Source: JAAELZ01 sp965223465
Lineage (GTDB): Bacteria > Pseudomonadota > Gammaproteobacteria > Arenicellales > Poriferihabitantaceae
Length of the DNA: 64,000 bases
Direction of reading: 5' to 3'
Assembly: GCA_965223465.1 (NCBI GenBank)
Contig: OZ245025.1
Coordinates: 3,162,001-3,226,000, forward strand
Part shown: positions 8,446 through 18,128 of the stretch, in pieces
How positions within the stretch are numbered: the first letter of the stretch is position 1
How the letters are laid out: each line of letters opens with the position of its first letter
The notes under the pieces: model-generated
Database searches by the model: none
What the model saw: the letters and a program-made list of their open reading frames with translations, nothing else
Told to the model about the DNA's origin: nothing
Program-made: the position numbers and the translations under genes

Positions 8446-9138
8446 CTAAGTGGATTTAATAAACAAATCCGCTTTTATTGGCTGGGTAAGTTCGGTGATG
8501 CCGTTATTCGCTCTAAATTCGGAGAATTTGTTCCTAACACGCGCATTGTCTACGCTGTAGGGGGAATAACTGTTATATGTCAGCCGGGCATACCGATCCA
8601 GATAGCCTGAAAAATCAGTATAGGCATGGGTTTTCTGGTAGCGATAGGTTTTACGGTGATGGAAATATTCCGGAACGATTGTCGCCAGCGTCGCTTGTAC
8701 TTGCGCTCGTACTCGTGTCTCATCGTGAAACAACGCCATCACAGCTTGTGATGAGCCTGCTGCGATGGGCTCAATCACAAATAATGCGCCTTCAGGTTTT
8801 AGCACGCGGGCCGCTTCTGCAATCACTTCAGCATGCAATGATTCTGGAATATGGTGAAAGGAGAACCTGAAAATCACTGCATCCTGACTTGCATCATCAA
8901 GTGGCAATGCTTGCGCGCCAGCTTCAATTAATTCCACACCTTTGACGGGACCTATTTTTCGATTTTTGGCGGCTTGATATGCATCGGGTTCGATACCTGT
9001 TACTGTTGCGCCTTGTTCGGCAAGCAAACGTGACAGCTCACCATCACCACAGCCTGCATCCACAATGCGCTTACCCGTGGGATTAAGCGCCATCAGGATA
9101 ACTTCGATATCGGTATATTCGCCGAGTTCGGTGTTCAT
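8446..9138 (-). CDS. Class I SAM-dependent methyltransferase
   Basis: 230 residues. SAM-binding motif I is IVDAGCGDGELSRLLAE with the acidic residue of motif II in VTGIEPD. It continues with DAVIFRFSFHHIPE and VLKPEGALFVIEP. This is the Methyltransf_11 pattern, as in UbiE/BioC-like enzymes. The substrate cannot be inferred. Its start is 5 bases after the mutY stop, so the two are probably one transcript. Confidence 0.85.
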   Translation of the reverse strand: MNTELGEYTDIEVILMALNPTGKRIVDAGCGDGELSRLLAEQGATVTGIEPDAYQAAKNRKIGPVKGVELIEAGAQALPLDDASQDAVIFRFSFHHIPESLHAEVIAEAARVLKPEGALFVIEPIAAGSSQAVMALFHDETRVRAQVQATLATIVPEYFHHRKTYRYQKTHAYTDFSGYLDRYARLTYNSYSPYSVDNARVRNKFSEFRANNGITELTQPIKADLFIKST

Positions 9139-9143
9139 ATACT

Positions 9144-10241
9144 TTATTGGTTACCAAGTTGAGAAATAAATTTTTGTACTGGCGCAGGAATGCCGATGCT
9201 GGGTTTAGTGCCTCGCGCCTTCAAGGGATAAACCGCTTGTTCTTGCGGAAGCACCCCATGCGCATTGTCCAGTCTAAGTCGCGTCCTAATTGACGTACAT
9301 TGAGTTTTTGTGGCAAAGCAAATTATAGGGCTAATGCGCAGATCAAAGTGGGTAAAACTATGTCGAATTTCATCTTCGGGCCGGGTGTTCTTCGAGGTAT
9401 CGATTTGGCATTTTTTTAACATAGCTGTGCAAGCTTGCCGGGAAGTAAATTCCGGGAGGGAATACAAGCCACCCCAGATACCGGATGCGGGCCGTTTAAA
9501 CAGGGTAAGTTCTTGTTTTTCATTAATTAAAGCAAGCATAGTACATTGCTTTTGGGGTTTCGCCTGCTTAGTTTTAGCGCGGGGAATCAGGCCCACCTTA
9601 TCTTTCGCATAGGCCACACAAGCTTGCTGCTGTGGACAAATTTCACAGTTTGGCCTGCTCCGCGAGCATACCATGGCACCGAGATCCATGATTGCTTGAG
9701 TGTATGCGGCGTTTCTACGGTGGGGGGTATGCTGTTCGGACAGTTGCCATAGTTTTGTTTCAACTTTTCTCTCTCCGGGGTAATCCATGATTCCATGGAA
9801 GCGACACAGCACGCGTTTAACATTGCCATCTAGTATGGCGTGGCGCTGGCTTAATGCTAGCGACAAAATGGCACCCGCGGTTGAGCGACCGATACCGGGC
9901 AGCGCATTCACCAATTTAATATCGACTGGGAATTGTCCCTGGTAATCAGCCTGAATGATGCCCGCGGCCTTATGTAAATTTCGGCCACGCGCGTAGTAAC
10001 CCAAACCTGCCCAATGCGCGAGGACATCATCAATAGATGCGGTGGCCAATGTATTAAGGGTAGGGAAACGCTGCATAAAGCGCTGGTAATAGGGGATAAC
10101 GGTTTGCACCTGCGTTTGTTGCAGCATGATTTCTGAAACCCATACGCGATACAATGATTTTTCTACCTGCCAGGGCAAGTCATGGCGACCGTGCTGGTCA
10201 AACCAGTGCAATAAGCATTGTGAAAATTTATCTTGACCCAA
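9144..10241 (-). CDS. mutY: Adenine DNA glycosylase MutY
   Basis: 365 residues if it starts at TTG 10241, which puts about five residues before FSQCLLHWFDQHGR as in well-studied MutY. ATG 10313 would add a 24-residue extension not typical of the family. MutY removes A mispaired with 8-oxoG. Visible: the catalytic Glu in VSEIMLQQTQVQT, the HhH motif LPGIGRSTAGAIL, catalytic Asp in ILDGNVKRVL and the Fe-S Cys set in CSRSRPNCEICPQQQAC. The C-terminal NUDIX-like domain (about residues 230-360) includes FKRPASGIWGGLYSLPEF. The 5' end lies close to the divergent yejA start. Confidence 0.95.
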   Translation of the reverse strand: MGQDKFSQCLLHWFDQHGRHDLPWQVEKSLYRVWVSEIMLQQTQVQTVIPYYQRFMQRFPTLNTLATASIDDVLAHWAGLGYYARGRNLHKAAGIIQADYQGQFPVDIKLVNALPGIGRSTAGAILSLALSQRHAILDGNVKRVLCRFHGIMDYPGERKVETKLWQLSEQHTPHRRNAAYTQAIMDLGAMVCSRSRPNCEICPQQQACVAYAKDKVGLIPRAKTKQAKPQKQCTMLALINEKQELTLFKRPASGIWGGLYSLPEFTSRQACTAMLKKCQIDTSKNTRPEDEIRHSFTHFDLRISPIICFATKTQCTSIRTRLRLDNAHGVLPQEQAVYPLKARGTKPSIGIPAPVQKFISQLGNQ

Positions 10242-10292
10242 GGTAAGCCATCCGTATTCTCTCAGGCCATGGATGCTATCATACGCGCCAAA

Positions 10293-12278
10293 ATGGTCAT
10301 CACACAAAATCATAGTTTTAAGCTGCATTTTATGCTGCACGTGGTCTGTTTGCTCGGGTGGGCACTCTGCCTGCCGGCTGCTGCCGAGGTGCATAAAGCG
10401 CATGCGATTACCTTATATGATGAGCCACCCAAGTACCCGGTGAATTTTAAGCATTTTGATTACGTGAATCCGAATGCACCAGTAGGGGGTACTTTTCGTA
10501 TTGCGCCGGTGCAGGAATCTAGTTTCGATAGCTTTCACCCTTTTATTCCCAAAGGAGATGCGATTTCGACCGGTTCGATTGAAACCCTGATGGTCGCGAG
10601 TGCTGATGAGCCTTTTACCAACTATGGCCTAATCGCACAAACCGTGGAATGGCCGGATGATCGTTCCTGGGTGATTTTCAATCTTAACCCGGATGCACGC
10701 TGGCATGATGGTCAGCCCATTACCGCAGACGATGTGGTTTGGACGTTTAACACTTTAATTGAAAAAGGTAGTCCGGGCTATCGCTTTTATTACGCCAGCG
10801 TTGCAAGCGTCGAAAAATTAGGCGAGCTGCGTGTAAGGTTTAATTTTAACGAAACCAATAACCGTGAATTACCTTTGATTATTGGCCAGCTTGCGGTGCT
10901 GCCCAAACATTATTGGGAGACACGCGATTTCACCAAGACGACGTTGGAACCTCCGTTGGGTAGTGGTCCTTATCGAGTCAAGGATTTCGAAGCCGGGCGA
11001 TTTGTGTTACAGGAACGCGTCGCGGATTATTGGGCCAAAGACCATCCGGTTAGAGTTGGCCAGAATAACTTTGCATTTATTCGTACTGATTTTTTTCGCG
11101 ATGTGACGGCCATTCGACTGGCGCTCAAATCAGGGCGTCTTGACTTTCGGCATGAAAATCAAGCCAAGGCCTGGGCGCTGGATTATGATGTTGATGCGGT
11201 GCGCAACGGTTGGTTGATACAGGAGCAAGTAGAGCACCAGGCACCGCAGGGCATGCAAGGGATTATCCTCAACACACGCAGGGAGATTTTCAAAGACCCA
11301 CGCGTGCGCGAAGCGTTGGGTTATGCTTTTGATTTTGAGTGGACCAACAAAAACTTGTTTTTTGGTCAATATACTCGTTCAAAAAGTTATTTTTCCAACT
11401 CTGTCTTAGCCGCAAGTGGCTTGCCGGAAGGCAAGGAATTGCAGATATTGGAGCAATACCGTGGGCAGATTTCAGATCGAATATTTAGCGAACCCATATC
11501 CATTCCAACCACCGATGGTAGTGGCTGGGCGCGAGATAATCTGCACCAAGCTTTCGGTTTGTTAGCTGAAGCAGGCTGGACGGTTAATGAGCAAAAGCTG
11601 GTCAATGCTGCGGGCGACCAATTCGAGTTTGAAATATTGCTGGTATCACAGGCATTCGAGCGCATCATGTTGCCCTGGGTGCGTAATTTGAGGCGTCTGG
11701 GCATGCAGGTCAATGTACGCCTGGTGGATACCGCCCAATACATCAACCGTTTGCGCTCGTTTGATTTCGATGCGCTCATTTCCGGCTTTGGCCAGTCGGA
11801 TAACCCTGGTAATGAGCAGCGTGATTTTTGGACGAGCACGGCAGCGGTGTCAGATGGGTCAAGAAATTATGCGGGGGTAAATGACCCCGTGATTGATGAA
11901 CTGGTAGAACAACTGATTCAGTCGCCGGATAGAGAAACGCTGAGCGCGTATGTCAAAGCGCTAGATCGAATTTTATTATTCGGGTTTTATGTGGTGCCCA
12001 ATTGGCATCTGGCAGCAGATCGAATTTTATACTGGGATAAATTTGGTCGACCGGATGTACCACTCAAAGACGGGGTATTGACCGCGCGTTGGTGGTTTGA
12101 CGATGCCAAAGTTGCTGCGCTGGAGCAAGCGATGCAGGGGCAGGAACTAGCGGAGACAGAGACGGGTCATACAAAATCCGCACGTCCATGGTGGCTATTG
12201 ATATTGGTGTTGATCATGGGAGGATGGATGCTTAAGCGTTATTTTTCAAAAACCGTGCAATCTGGAGGAGATGAATAA
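10293..12278 (+). CDS. yejA: Yej-type peptide ABC transporter substrate-binding protein, with C-terminal anchor
   Basis: About 661 residues from ATG 10293. Signal peptide (HVVCLLGWALCLPAAAE), then an SBP_bac_5 domain: LITDEPPKYP-like start (LYDEPPKYPVNFKHF), NPDARWHDGQPITADDVVWTF and ILNTRREIFKDPRVREAL. YejA binds peptides such as microcin C for import by YejBEF. Oddly, after the usual end there is a linker and a hydrophobic segment WWLLILVLIMGGWML (about 632-648) followed by a basic KRYFSK tail. That suggests anchoring in the inner membrane, which the roughly 600-residue family norm lacks. The stop overlaps the yejB start. Confidence 0.92.
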   Translation: MVITQNHSFKLHFMLHVVCLLGWALCLPAAAEVHKAHAITLYDEPPKYPVNFKHFDYVNPNAPVGGTFRIAPVQESSFDSFHPFIPKGDAISTGSIETLMVASADEPFTNYGLIAQTVEWPDDRSWVIFNLNPDARWHDGQPITADDVVWTFNTLIEKGSPGYRFYYASVASVEKLGELRVRFNFNETNNRELPLIIGQLAVLPKHYWETRDFTKTTLEPPLGSGPYRVKDFEAGRFVLQERVADYWAKDHPVRVGQNNFAFIRTDFFRDVTAIRLALKSGRLDFRHENQAKAWALDYDVDAVRNGWLIQEQVEHQAPQGMQGIILNTRREIFKDPRVREALGYAFDFEWTNKNLFFGQYTRSKSYFSNSVLAASGLPEGKELQILEQYRGQISDRIFSEPISIPTTDGSGWARDNLHQAFGLLAEAGWTVNEQKLVNAAGDQFEFEILLVSQAFERIMLPWVRNLRRLGMQVNVRLVDTAQYINRLRSFDFDALISGFGQSDNPGNEQRDFWTSTAAVSDGSRNYAGVNDPVIDELVEQLIQSPDRETLSAYVKALDRILLFGFYVVPNWHLAADRILYWDKFGRPDVPLKDGVLTARWWFDDAKVAALEQAMQGQELAETETGHTKSARPWWLLILVLIMGGWMLKRYFSKTVQSGGDE

Positions 12279-13381
12279 TGGGCGCGTATATCGTTAGAAG
12301 ACTATTGCTCATCATACCCACCTTGTTTTTGATCATGCTGATCAACTTTCTTGTCGTGCAGGCGGCGCCAGGCGGGCCGGTCGAGCAGGTCATCGCGAAC
12401 CTGACTGGCCAAGGTGCGGATATCACGACGCGGGTTACCCAGGGAGGCGCGGGAGAGAATATCCAAAGTCAGGCCAATAATACCAGTACGAGCAATAGCA
12501 AATACCGCGGCGCGCAAGGTCTGGATCCGGAATTTGTAGAAAGCTTGGAAAAACAATTTGGTTTTGATAAACCTTTACATGAGCGCTTTTTCACCATGCT
12601 TAAAAACTATACTCGATTCGATTTCGGCGATAGTTTTTTTCAGGATCGCAGCGTGGTCGATTTAGTCAAGGATAAAATGCCCGTGTCGATTTCACTGGGT
12701 ATCTGGACAACGCTACTGGTTTATCTGATCAGTATTCCACTCGGTATTTTAAAGGCGATGCGCGATGGCAGCGCATTTGATATCTGGACGAGTGTGGCAA
12801 TTATCATTGGCACCGCGATTCCAAGCTTTCTGTTTGCGGTATTTTTACTGGTCGTGTTTGCGGGGGGCAGCTATCTGGATTGGTTTCCACTGGGTGGACT
12901 GGTGTCGGAGAACTGGGACGAGCTTTCCTGGCCCGCCAAAATTGCGGACTATTTTTGGCATATGGTACTACCGGTTACCGCCATGACCATTGGGGGCTTC
13001 GCAACACTGACCATGCTGACCAAGAACTCTTTTCTTGATCAGATTAACCAGCAATACGTAACAACTGCACGTGCCAAGGGTCTGGACGAGCGTCGCGTTA
13101 TGTTAGGCCACGTATTTCGTAACGCCATGCTAATTGTTATCGCTGGTTTTCCTGCCGCATTTATCGGTATTTTATTTACCGGTTCGTTGCTGATCGAGAT
13201 TATTTTTAGCCTGGATGGGCTAGGTTTGCTCGGTTTTGAGGCGGCGTTTAAGCGCGATTATCCCGTTATGTTCGGTACGCTGTTCTTTTTTTCTTTGCTC
13301 GGTTTGGTGATGAACCTGGTGGGCGACATTACCTACACCTTGGTTGACCCGCGTATTGATTTTGAGCGCCAGGACGTATGA
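12278..13381 (+). CDS. yejB: Peptide ABC transporter permease YejB
   Basis: 367 residues with N-terminal transmembrane helix, a long periplasmic loop that includes YRGAQGLDPEF (a YejB hallmark), and then the BPD_transp_1 core. The EAA loop is YVTTARAKGLDERRVMLGH, which contacts the ATPase. The C-terminus DITYTLVDPRIDFE is typical. It forms the channel with YejE. It overlaps the yejA stop by one base and the yejE start by four, a tightly coupled operon. Confidence 0.95.
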   Translation: MGAYIVRRLLLIIPTLFLIMLINFLVVQAAPGGPVEQVIANLTGQGADITTRVTQGGAGENIQSQANNTSTSNSKYRGAQGLDPEFVESLEKQFGFDKPLHERFFTMLKNYTRFDFGDSFFQDRSVVDLVKDKMPVSISLGIWTTLLVYLISIPLGILKAMRDGSAFDIWTSVAIIIGTAIPSFLFAVFLLVVFAGGSYLDWFPLGGLVSENWDELSWPAKIADYFWHMVLPVTAMTIGGFATLTMLTKNSFLDQINQQYVTTARAKGLDERRVMLGHVFRNAMLIVIAGFPAAFIGILFTGSLLIEIIFSLDGLGLLGFEAAFKRDYPVMFGTLFFFSLLGLVMNLVGDITYTLVDPRIDFERQDV

Positions 13382-14397
13382 AGCCACTGACGCAAAAACG
13401 CTGGGCCGCATTTAAAGCCAACAAACGTGGCTGGTGGTCTCTGTGGATTTTCACCGCAATATTCGTCTTGACCTTATTCGCGGAATTTATCGCCAATGAC
13501 AAGCCATTTCTGGTGAGTTATGAGGGCAAAATTTACAGCCCGATTTTTAAAGCTTACCCGGAAACAACATTTGGGGGCGAATTTGCCACCGAAACGGATT
13601 ATCAGGATCCGTTTATGGTCGAGAAAATCAACGCCGGTGGATGGATGCTTTGGCCATTGGTCAGATATGATCATCAAACAGTCGCCTGGGATTTACCCAC
13701 TCCTGCACCTTCATCACCGGATGCTCAACACTGGCTTGGGACAGATGATCAGGCGCGCAATGTGGTTGCCAGATTGATTTATGGTTTTCGTATTTCCATA
13801 TTGTTTGGTTTTGCGTTGACCCTTATCTCTGCTGCAATTGGGATTGCGGCCGGTGCGGTGCAGGGTTATTTTGGTGGCTGGGTAGATTTGCTATTTCAGC
13901 GCTTTATTGAAGTTTGGTCCGGCCTGCCTATTCTGTATTTACTCATCATTCTGGCGAGTATTGTCGAACCTAATTTCTGGTGGCTATTGGCTATCATGCT
14001 TTTATTTTCTTGGATGGGTTTTGTCGGTGTAGTGCGCGCTGAATTTTTGCGAGCGCGCAATTTTGAATATGTCCGTGCGGCGCGCTCCATGGGCGTGAGT
14101 GATCGAAAAATCATGTTCCGCCATATTTTGCCCAATGCCATGGTCGCAACCCTCACTTTTATGCCTTTTACCCTGGCGGGGTCGGTAACAGTGCTTACCT
14201 CGCTTGATTTTCTGGGGATTGGCTTGCCACCTGGTTCGGCTTCTTTGGGTGAGTTGTTGGCACAGGGTAAGGCGAACCTGCAAGCGCCGTGGCTGGGTTT
14301 AACCGGTTTTTTTACCATCGCAGCGATGCTTTCAATGCTGATATTTATTGGCGAAGCGGTGCGCGATGCATTTGACCCGCGCAAGCACCTGGGATGA
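13378..14397 (+). CDS. yejE: Peptide ABC transporter permease YejE
   Basis: 339 residues. N-terminal cytoplasmic KRWAAFKANKRGWWSLWIF, then a periplasmic segment with FGGEFATETDYQDPF, as in YejE. The permease core has HWLGTDDQARNVVARLIYGFR, and the EAA loop is FEYVRAARSMGVSDRKIMFRH. C-terminal EAVRDAFDPRKHLG is diagnostic of DppC-like permeases. Overlaps yejB and yejF by four bases each. Confidence 0.95.
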   Translation: MKPLTQKRWAAFKANKRGWWSLWIFTAIFVLTLFAEFIANDKPFLVSYEGKIYSPIFKAYPETTFGGEFATETDYQDPFMVEKINAGGWMLWPLVRYDHQTVAWDLPTPAPSSPDAQHWLGTDDQARNVVARLIYGFRISILFGFALTLISAAIGIAAGAVQGYFGGWVDLLFQRFIEVWSGLPILYLLIILASIVEPNFWWLLAIMLLFSWMGFVGVVRAEFLRARNFEYVRAARSMGVSDRKIMFRHILPNAMVATLTFMPFTLAGSVTVLTSLDFLGIGLPPGSASLGELLAQGKANLQAPWLGLTGFFTIAAMLSMLIFIGEAVRDAFDPRKHLG

Positions 14398-16013
14398 AAC
14401 CAGTGCAGCAAGAAACAATTCTGAAAGTGCGCGACCTATCGGTTACTTTTCACACGGGTAAACGTGAGGTGGAGGCGGTCAAACATGTTTCATTTGATCT
14501 AAACGCTGGGGAAACCTTGGCACTGGTAGGTGAGAGTGGTTCGGGTAAATCGGTGACCGCCTTATCCATCATGCAGCTCTTACCTTACCCCAAAGCTTCT
14601 CACCCAACCGGCTCGATTGAATATCGAGGTAAAGAGGTAATCGGCGCAGATGCGGATTTTCTAAAAGAGATTCGGGGTGATCAAATTGGGATGATTTTTC
14701 AGGAACCGATGACCGCATTAAACCCCCTGCACACCATCGAAAAGCAAATCAGAGAAGTATTAATTTTGCACCAACAGATGAGTGATGATGAGGCGCATGC
14801 CGAAACGCTCAGCTTGTTGGAGAAAGTTAAAATACGGAACCCAGAAAAGAGGTTGAGTAGTTATCCGCATCAATTATCGGGCGGACAACGCCAGCGGGTA
14901 ATGATAGCCATGGCGTTGGCCAATAAACCAGACATTTTAATCGCGGACGAGCCGACCACCGCACTAGATGTGACGGTTCAGGCGGAAATACTGGCTTTGC
15001 TGAAATCTTTGCAGGCCACAATGGGGATGGCCATCTTGCTGATCACCCACGATCTGGCCATGGTGGAGAAGGTCTCGGACCGGGTTGCGGTGATGCGCGA
15101 AGGGGAACTGGTGGAAACGGGAAATACGGCTGAAATATTTACTTCTGCCAAACATCCGTATACCAAAATGCTGCTTGAAGCAGAACCGGGTGTGCGTGAA
15201 ATTAAGCCCGCTGATAACGCGCCAACTATGATCGAATGCGAGGCGCTTAAAGTATGGTTCCCGATCAAAAAGGGCCTGCTACGCAGAACAGTGGATCACA
15301 TCAAGGCGGTTGATGGGGTTGACCTTGCCATCCAGGCCGGGCGCACTTTAGGGGTGGTGGGTGAGAGCGGTTCGGGTAAAACCACGCTCGCGTTAGCGCT
15401 GTTGCGCCTGATTCAGAGTGAAGGCGTGATCCGTTTCGCAGGGCAGCAAATCGACGGGTTTACCGGTAAGCAGATGAAACCTATTCGCCCGCGTATGCAA
15501 ATGGTTTTTCAGGACCCATACGGTTCACTCAGTCCGCGTTTGTCTGTGGCCGAAATTGTGGCCGAAGGTATGGAAGCACATAACATTGGTACACCGGAGA
15601 GCCGCAAACAGGCGGTAATTGATATCCTGGAAGAGGTTGAGATTGATGCTGTCAGCCGACACCGGTATCCGCATGAGTTTTCGGGAGGCCAACGCCAGCG
15701 TATTGCCATTGCGCGTGCCATGATCATGCAACCTAAATTGGTTATTCTGGATGAGCCGACTTCTGCGCTGGATCGTACCGTACAGGGTCAAATCATTGAT
15801 TTGTTGGAAGGCCTGCAGGAAAAATACGGCCTGGCTTATTTGTTTATCAGTCACGATCTATCCGTGGTGCGCGCGCTTAGCGATGACATTTTGGTGCTGC
15901 AGCAGGGTAAGCCAGTCGAGCTTGGTAACGCACAGCGGGTGTTCGATGATCCACAGCAGGAATATACCCAACGTCTGATCGCTGCGGCGACTGAGTTTAA
16001 GGCGCAGCTGTGA
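14394..16013 (+). CDS. yejF: Peptide ABC transporter double ATPase YejF
   Basis: 539 residues with two complete nucleotide-binding domains. First: Walker A GESGSGKS (about 48), signature LSGGQRQR, Walker B ILIADEPTTALD. Second: GESGSGKTT (about 322), FSGGQRQR, VILDEPTSALD. The fused arrangement is typical of YejF, which drives YejBE. The stop TGA overlaps the GTG start of the following ycgN-like gene, so that gene may be translated from the same message although it is functionally unrelated. Confidence 0.96.
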   Translation: MKPVQQETILKVRDLSVTFHTGKREVEAVKHVSFDLNAGETLALVGESGSGKSVTALSIMQLLPYPKASHPTGSIEYRGKEVIGADADFLKEIRGDQIGMIFQEPMTALNPLHTIEKQIREVLILHQQMSDDEAHAETLSLLEKVKIRNPEKRLSSYPHQLSGGQRQRVMIAMALANKPDILIADEPTTALDVTVQAEILALLKSLQATMGMAILLITHDLAMVEKVSDRVAVMREGELVETGNTAEIFTSAKHPYTKMLLEAEPGVREIKPADNAPTMIECEALKVWFPIKKGLLRRTVDHIKAVDGVDLAIQAGRTLGVVGESGSGKTTLALALLRLIQSEGVIRFAGQQIDGFTGKQMKPIRPRMQMVFQDPYGSLSPRLSVAEIVAEGMEAHNIGTPESRKQAVIDILEEVEIDAVSRHRYPHEFSGGQRQRIAIARAMIMQPKLVILDEPTSALDRTVQGQIIDLLEGLQEKYGLAYLFISHDLSVVRALSDDILVLQQGKPVELGNAQRVFDDPQQEYTQRLIAAATEFKAQL

Positions 16014-16453
16014 AAGCCATATGGGAGAAGCCTTTAGCTGAATTAAATACCAGCGAGTGGGAGCAGCTTTGTGATGGCTGTGGGCAATGCTGTCTGATTA
16101 AATTACAGGATGATAAAACCGAGGAGATATTAGCCACCGATGTGGTGTGTCGTTTTCATGATTGCGAAAGTGGGCGCTGCCGTGTTTACGCGTCGCGTAT
16201 GCATAAACAGCCGAGTTGTTTTGTGATTGATCGTCATAACCCTGAGCATTTCGGCTGGTTGCCCAAAACTTGCGCCTATCGCTTGCGCTACGAAGGTAAA
16301 CCCTTATTTGATTGGCACCCGCTGATTAGCGGTTCTCGTCAAGCGATGGTCGAGGCCCAAATTGCGATTGCTGATTGGTGTATTAGCGAGCACGGGGTGG
16401 ATGAAAAAGAGTTACCCGAACGCGTTATTTTCTCGTTGAATTCCAAAGACTAG
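16010..16453 (+). CDS. ycgN: YcgN-family cysteine-cluster protein (UPF0260)
   Basis: 147 residues from a GTG at 16010 that overlaps the yejF stop. Conserved pattern: LCDGCGQCCLIKLQDD, then VVCRFHDCESGRCRVYASR and LPKTCAYRLRYEGKPLFDWHPL, the ordered cysteines of the CxxCxxCC (YkgJ-type zinc/iron-chelating) domain. Cytoplasmic, function not known. The family often lies near cell-division or membrane genes. Here it is translationally coupled to yejF and 3 bases before the FemAB-like gene. Confidence 0.92.
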   Translation: MKAIWEKPLAELNTSEWEQLCDGCGQCCLIKLQDDKTEEILATDVVCRFHDCESGRCRVYASRMHKQPSCFVIDRHNPEHFGWLPKTCAYRLRYEGKPLFDWHPLISGSRQAMVEAQIAIADWCISEHGVDEKELPERVIFSLNSKD

Positions 16454-16456
16454 GCA

Positions 16457-17584
16457 ATGGACATTCAGTGCGTTCCCACCTTGGCGGGGGTTGATCCAGC
16501 GCAATGGAATGCGCTACTGGCAGAGAATCACCCCTTGCTCAGCCATGCTTTTCTTTATGGGATGGAACAACACGGTTGTTTAGGGCAACATTCCGGCTGG
16601 CTGCCGCGCTATATCCTGATTGAAAAAGCAGGCGAATTGATCGCTGCTATGCCTTTATTTGAGAAAATTAATTCCTGGGGTGAGTTTGTGTTTGATCATG
16701 CCTGGGCAGAAGCTTACGCGCGCTATGGCTTGCAATATTATCCGAAGCTGGTTTCGGCCATCCCGTTTTCACCCGTGTTTGGGCAGAAAATGCTCATCAA
16801 GCCAGGTGGTAAGAAGGAACTTTACCCGGCCTTATTGGGCGGCGCACTCAATGCAGCAAAACAACTCGATTGCAGCTCTTACCACGTCTTATTCCCGTTG
16901 CCGGAGGAGTATGAATTTCTGCGAGCAAACGGCTTGATCACGCGTTATGACTGCCAATATCACTGGCAAAACCAAAACTATGATTCTTTTGCGCAGTTTA
17001 TTTCACGGTTGACCCATCGAAAACGCAAAAATATTCGTCAGGAACGCCGCCGTGTGCGAAATGCGAACATCACTATCCGCAGGCTCGATGGCACCAGCGC
17101 GACCTCTCAGGATTGGAAACACTTTACCCATTTTTATATTTCTACCTACGAACGGAAATGGGGCGCACCCATTTTTAATCAGGCGTTTTTTGAGGCAACT
17201 GCAAAGGCACTGGGTGAGCGCATGATTTTAATACTGGCAGATTCGAAGGGCGAGTGTATTGCAGGTGCACTCATGTATCGTAGCGATCGCGTTCTTTACG
17301 GGCGCCACTGGGGCTGCCTGGAATATCATAATTCTCTGCATTTTGAGCTTTGTTATTACCAGGGCATTGAATTGTGTATCGAACACGGGCTTGAAATTTT
17401 TGAACCTGGCGCGCAAGGCCCGCATAAAATTGCGCGAGGGTTTGAACCCGTCGTAACGCGCTCCGCGCACTGGCTGGCAGACCCCCGATTTCAAGCAGCG
17501 ATTGAGCAATACACAGAAGACGAAAAAGCCATGGTTATGATGCAAGTCAAAGAAGCGAAGCAGCATAGCGCGTATAAAAACTAG
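16457..17584 (+). CDS. FemAB-like/DUF482 acyltransferase-fold protein
   Basis: 375 residues. The arrangement HAWAEAYARYGLQYYPKLVSAIPF, LTHRKRKNIRQERRRV and LHFELCYYQGIELCIEHGL...FEPGAQGPHK is the DUF482 (FemAB_like) pattern, two GNAT-like domains in tandem. Family members are widespread in proteobacteria and have no firmly assigned substrate; aminoacyl transfer is suggested by the fold. No signal peptide. It begins 3 bases after ycgN. Confidence 0.85.
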   Translation: MDIQCVPTLAGVDPAQWNALLAENHPLLSHAFLYGMEQHGCLGQHSGWLPRYILIEKAGELIAAMPLFEKINSWGEFVFDHAWAEAYARYGLQYYPKLVSAIPFSPVFGQKMLIKPGGKKELYPALLGGALNAAKQLDCSSYHVLFPLPEEYEFLRANGLITRYDCQYHWQNQNYDSFAQFISRLTHRKRKNIRQERRRVRNANITIRRLDGTSATSQDWKHFTHFYISTYERKWGAPIFNQAFFEATAKALGERMILILADSKGECIAGALMYRSDRVLYGRHWGCLEYHNSLHFELCYYQGIELCIEHGLEIFEPGAQGPHKIARGFEPVVTRSAHWLADPRFQAAIEQYTEDEKAMVMMQVKEAKQHSAYKN

Positions 17585-17624
17585 ACTAAAATCGGTAGTA
17601 TGCTATATTGCGCCGCGAATTAAG

Positions 17625-18128
17625 ATGTCTAAGAACAAACAGCGCCTATATTTTCTGGTCAAGGATGAAAAAACCTGTGATGCGATTGAGCAATCATTGG
17701 TCGAGTTCGGTGTGGATGATGATCGCGTTTTTATCTACGATAGCTTATCGGAAGATTTGGTGGCCTTACCGGAGCATTCCAAATGGGAGCGTAATCAGCG
17801 CATTCCAGTCACCGTCTGGGGGGTAGTCCTGGGTGCGCTCGCCGCCTTTACTTCCGCTTTTTTCTGGACGTTAACCGACCCGAATATTCCGCTTAATCTC
17901 ACCATCCTCGTTACGGTAGTGGGGGCGATTCTGGGGGGGCTAATGTTCCGAGCAGCAGCCGGCGATGAACACCAAAAGCGACTGCAGTTTTTCCAGGATT
18001 CAGTGTATCAAAAGGATTTGTTATTGGTGACAGATGTGCCACGCGGGAATTACCGAAAGATCCATCAGCAGATTGTGGCGCGCCATCCAACACAGTATCT
18101 TGGGTCGATTGATTTGGACAAGTATTGA
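17625..18128 (+). CDS. Two-helix membrane protein, function unknown
   Basis: 167 residues. A soluble N-terminal part (LYFLVKDEKTCDAIEQSL...VFIYDS) resembles the start of DUF1269/stress-induced membrane proteins. Two adjacent transmembrane segments follow (WGVVLGALAAFTSAFFWTL and LTILVTVVGAILGGLMF), and then a cytoplasmic tail of about 55 residues (LLLVTDVPRGNYRKIHQQI). No catalytic motif. It stands alone between the yej group and the AT-rich patch. Confidence 0.7.
   Translation: MSKNKQRLYFLVKDEKTCDAIEQSLVEFGVDDDRVFIYDSLSEDLVALPEHSKWERNQRIPVTVWGVVLGALAAFTSAFFWTLTDPNIPLNLTILVTVVGAILGGLMFRAAAGDEHQKRLQFFQDSVYQKDLLLVTDVPRGNYRKIHQQIVARHPTQYLGSIDLDKY

Noticed and set aside
11387..11839. Minus-strand 150-residue frame inside yejA
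   Set aside because: Antisense shadow with no motif, over strongly conserved coding sequence.
13896..14411. Minus-strand 171-residue frame over yejE
   Set aside because: Antisense shadow; the plus-strand permease is clearly conserved.
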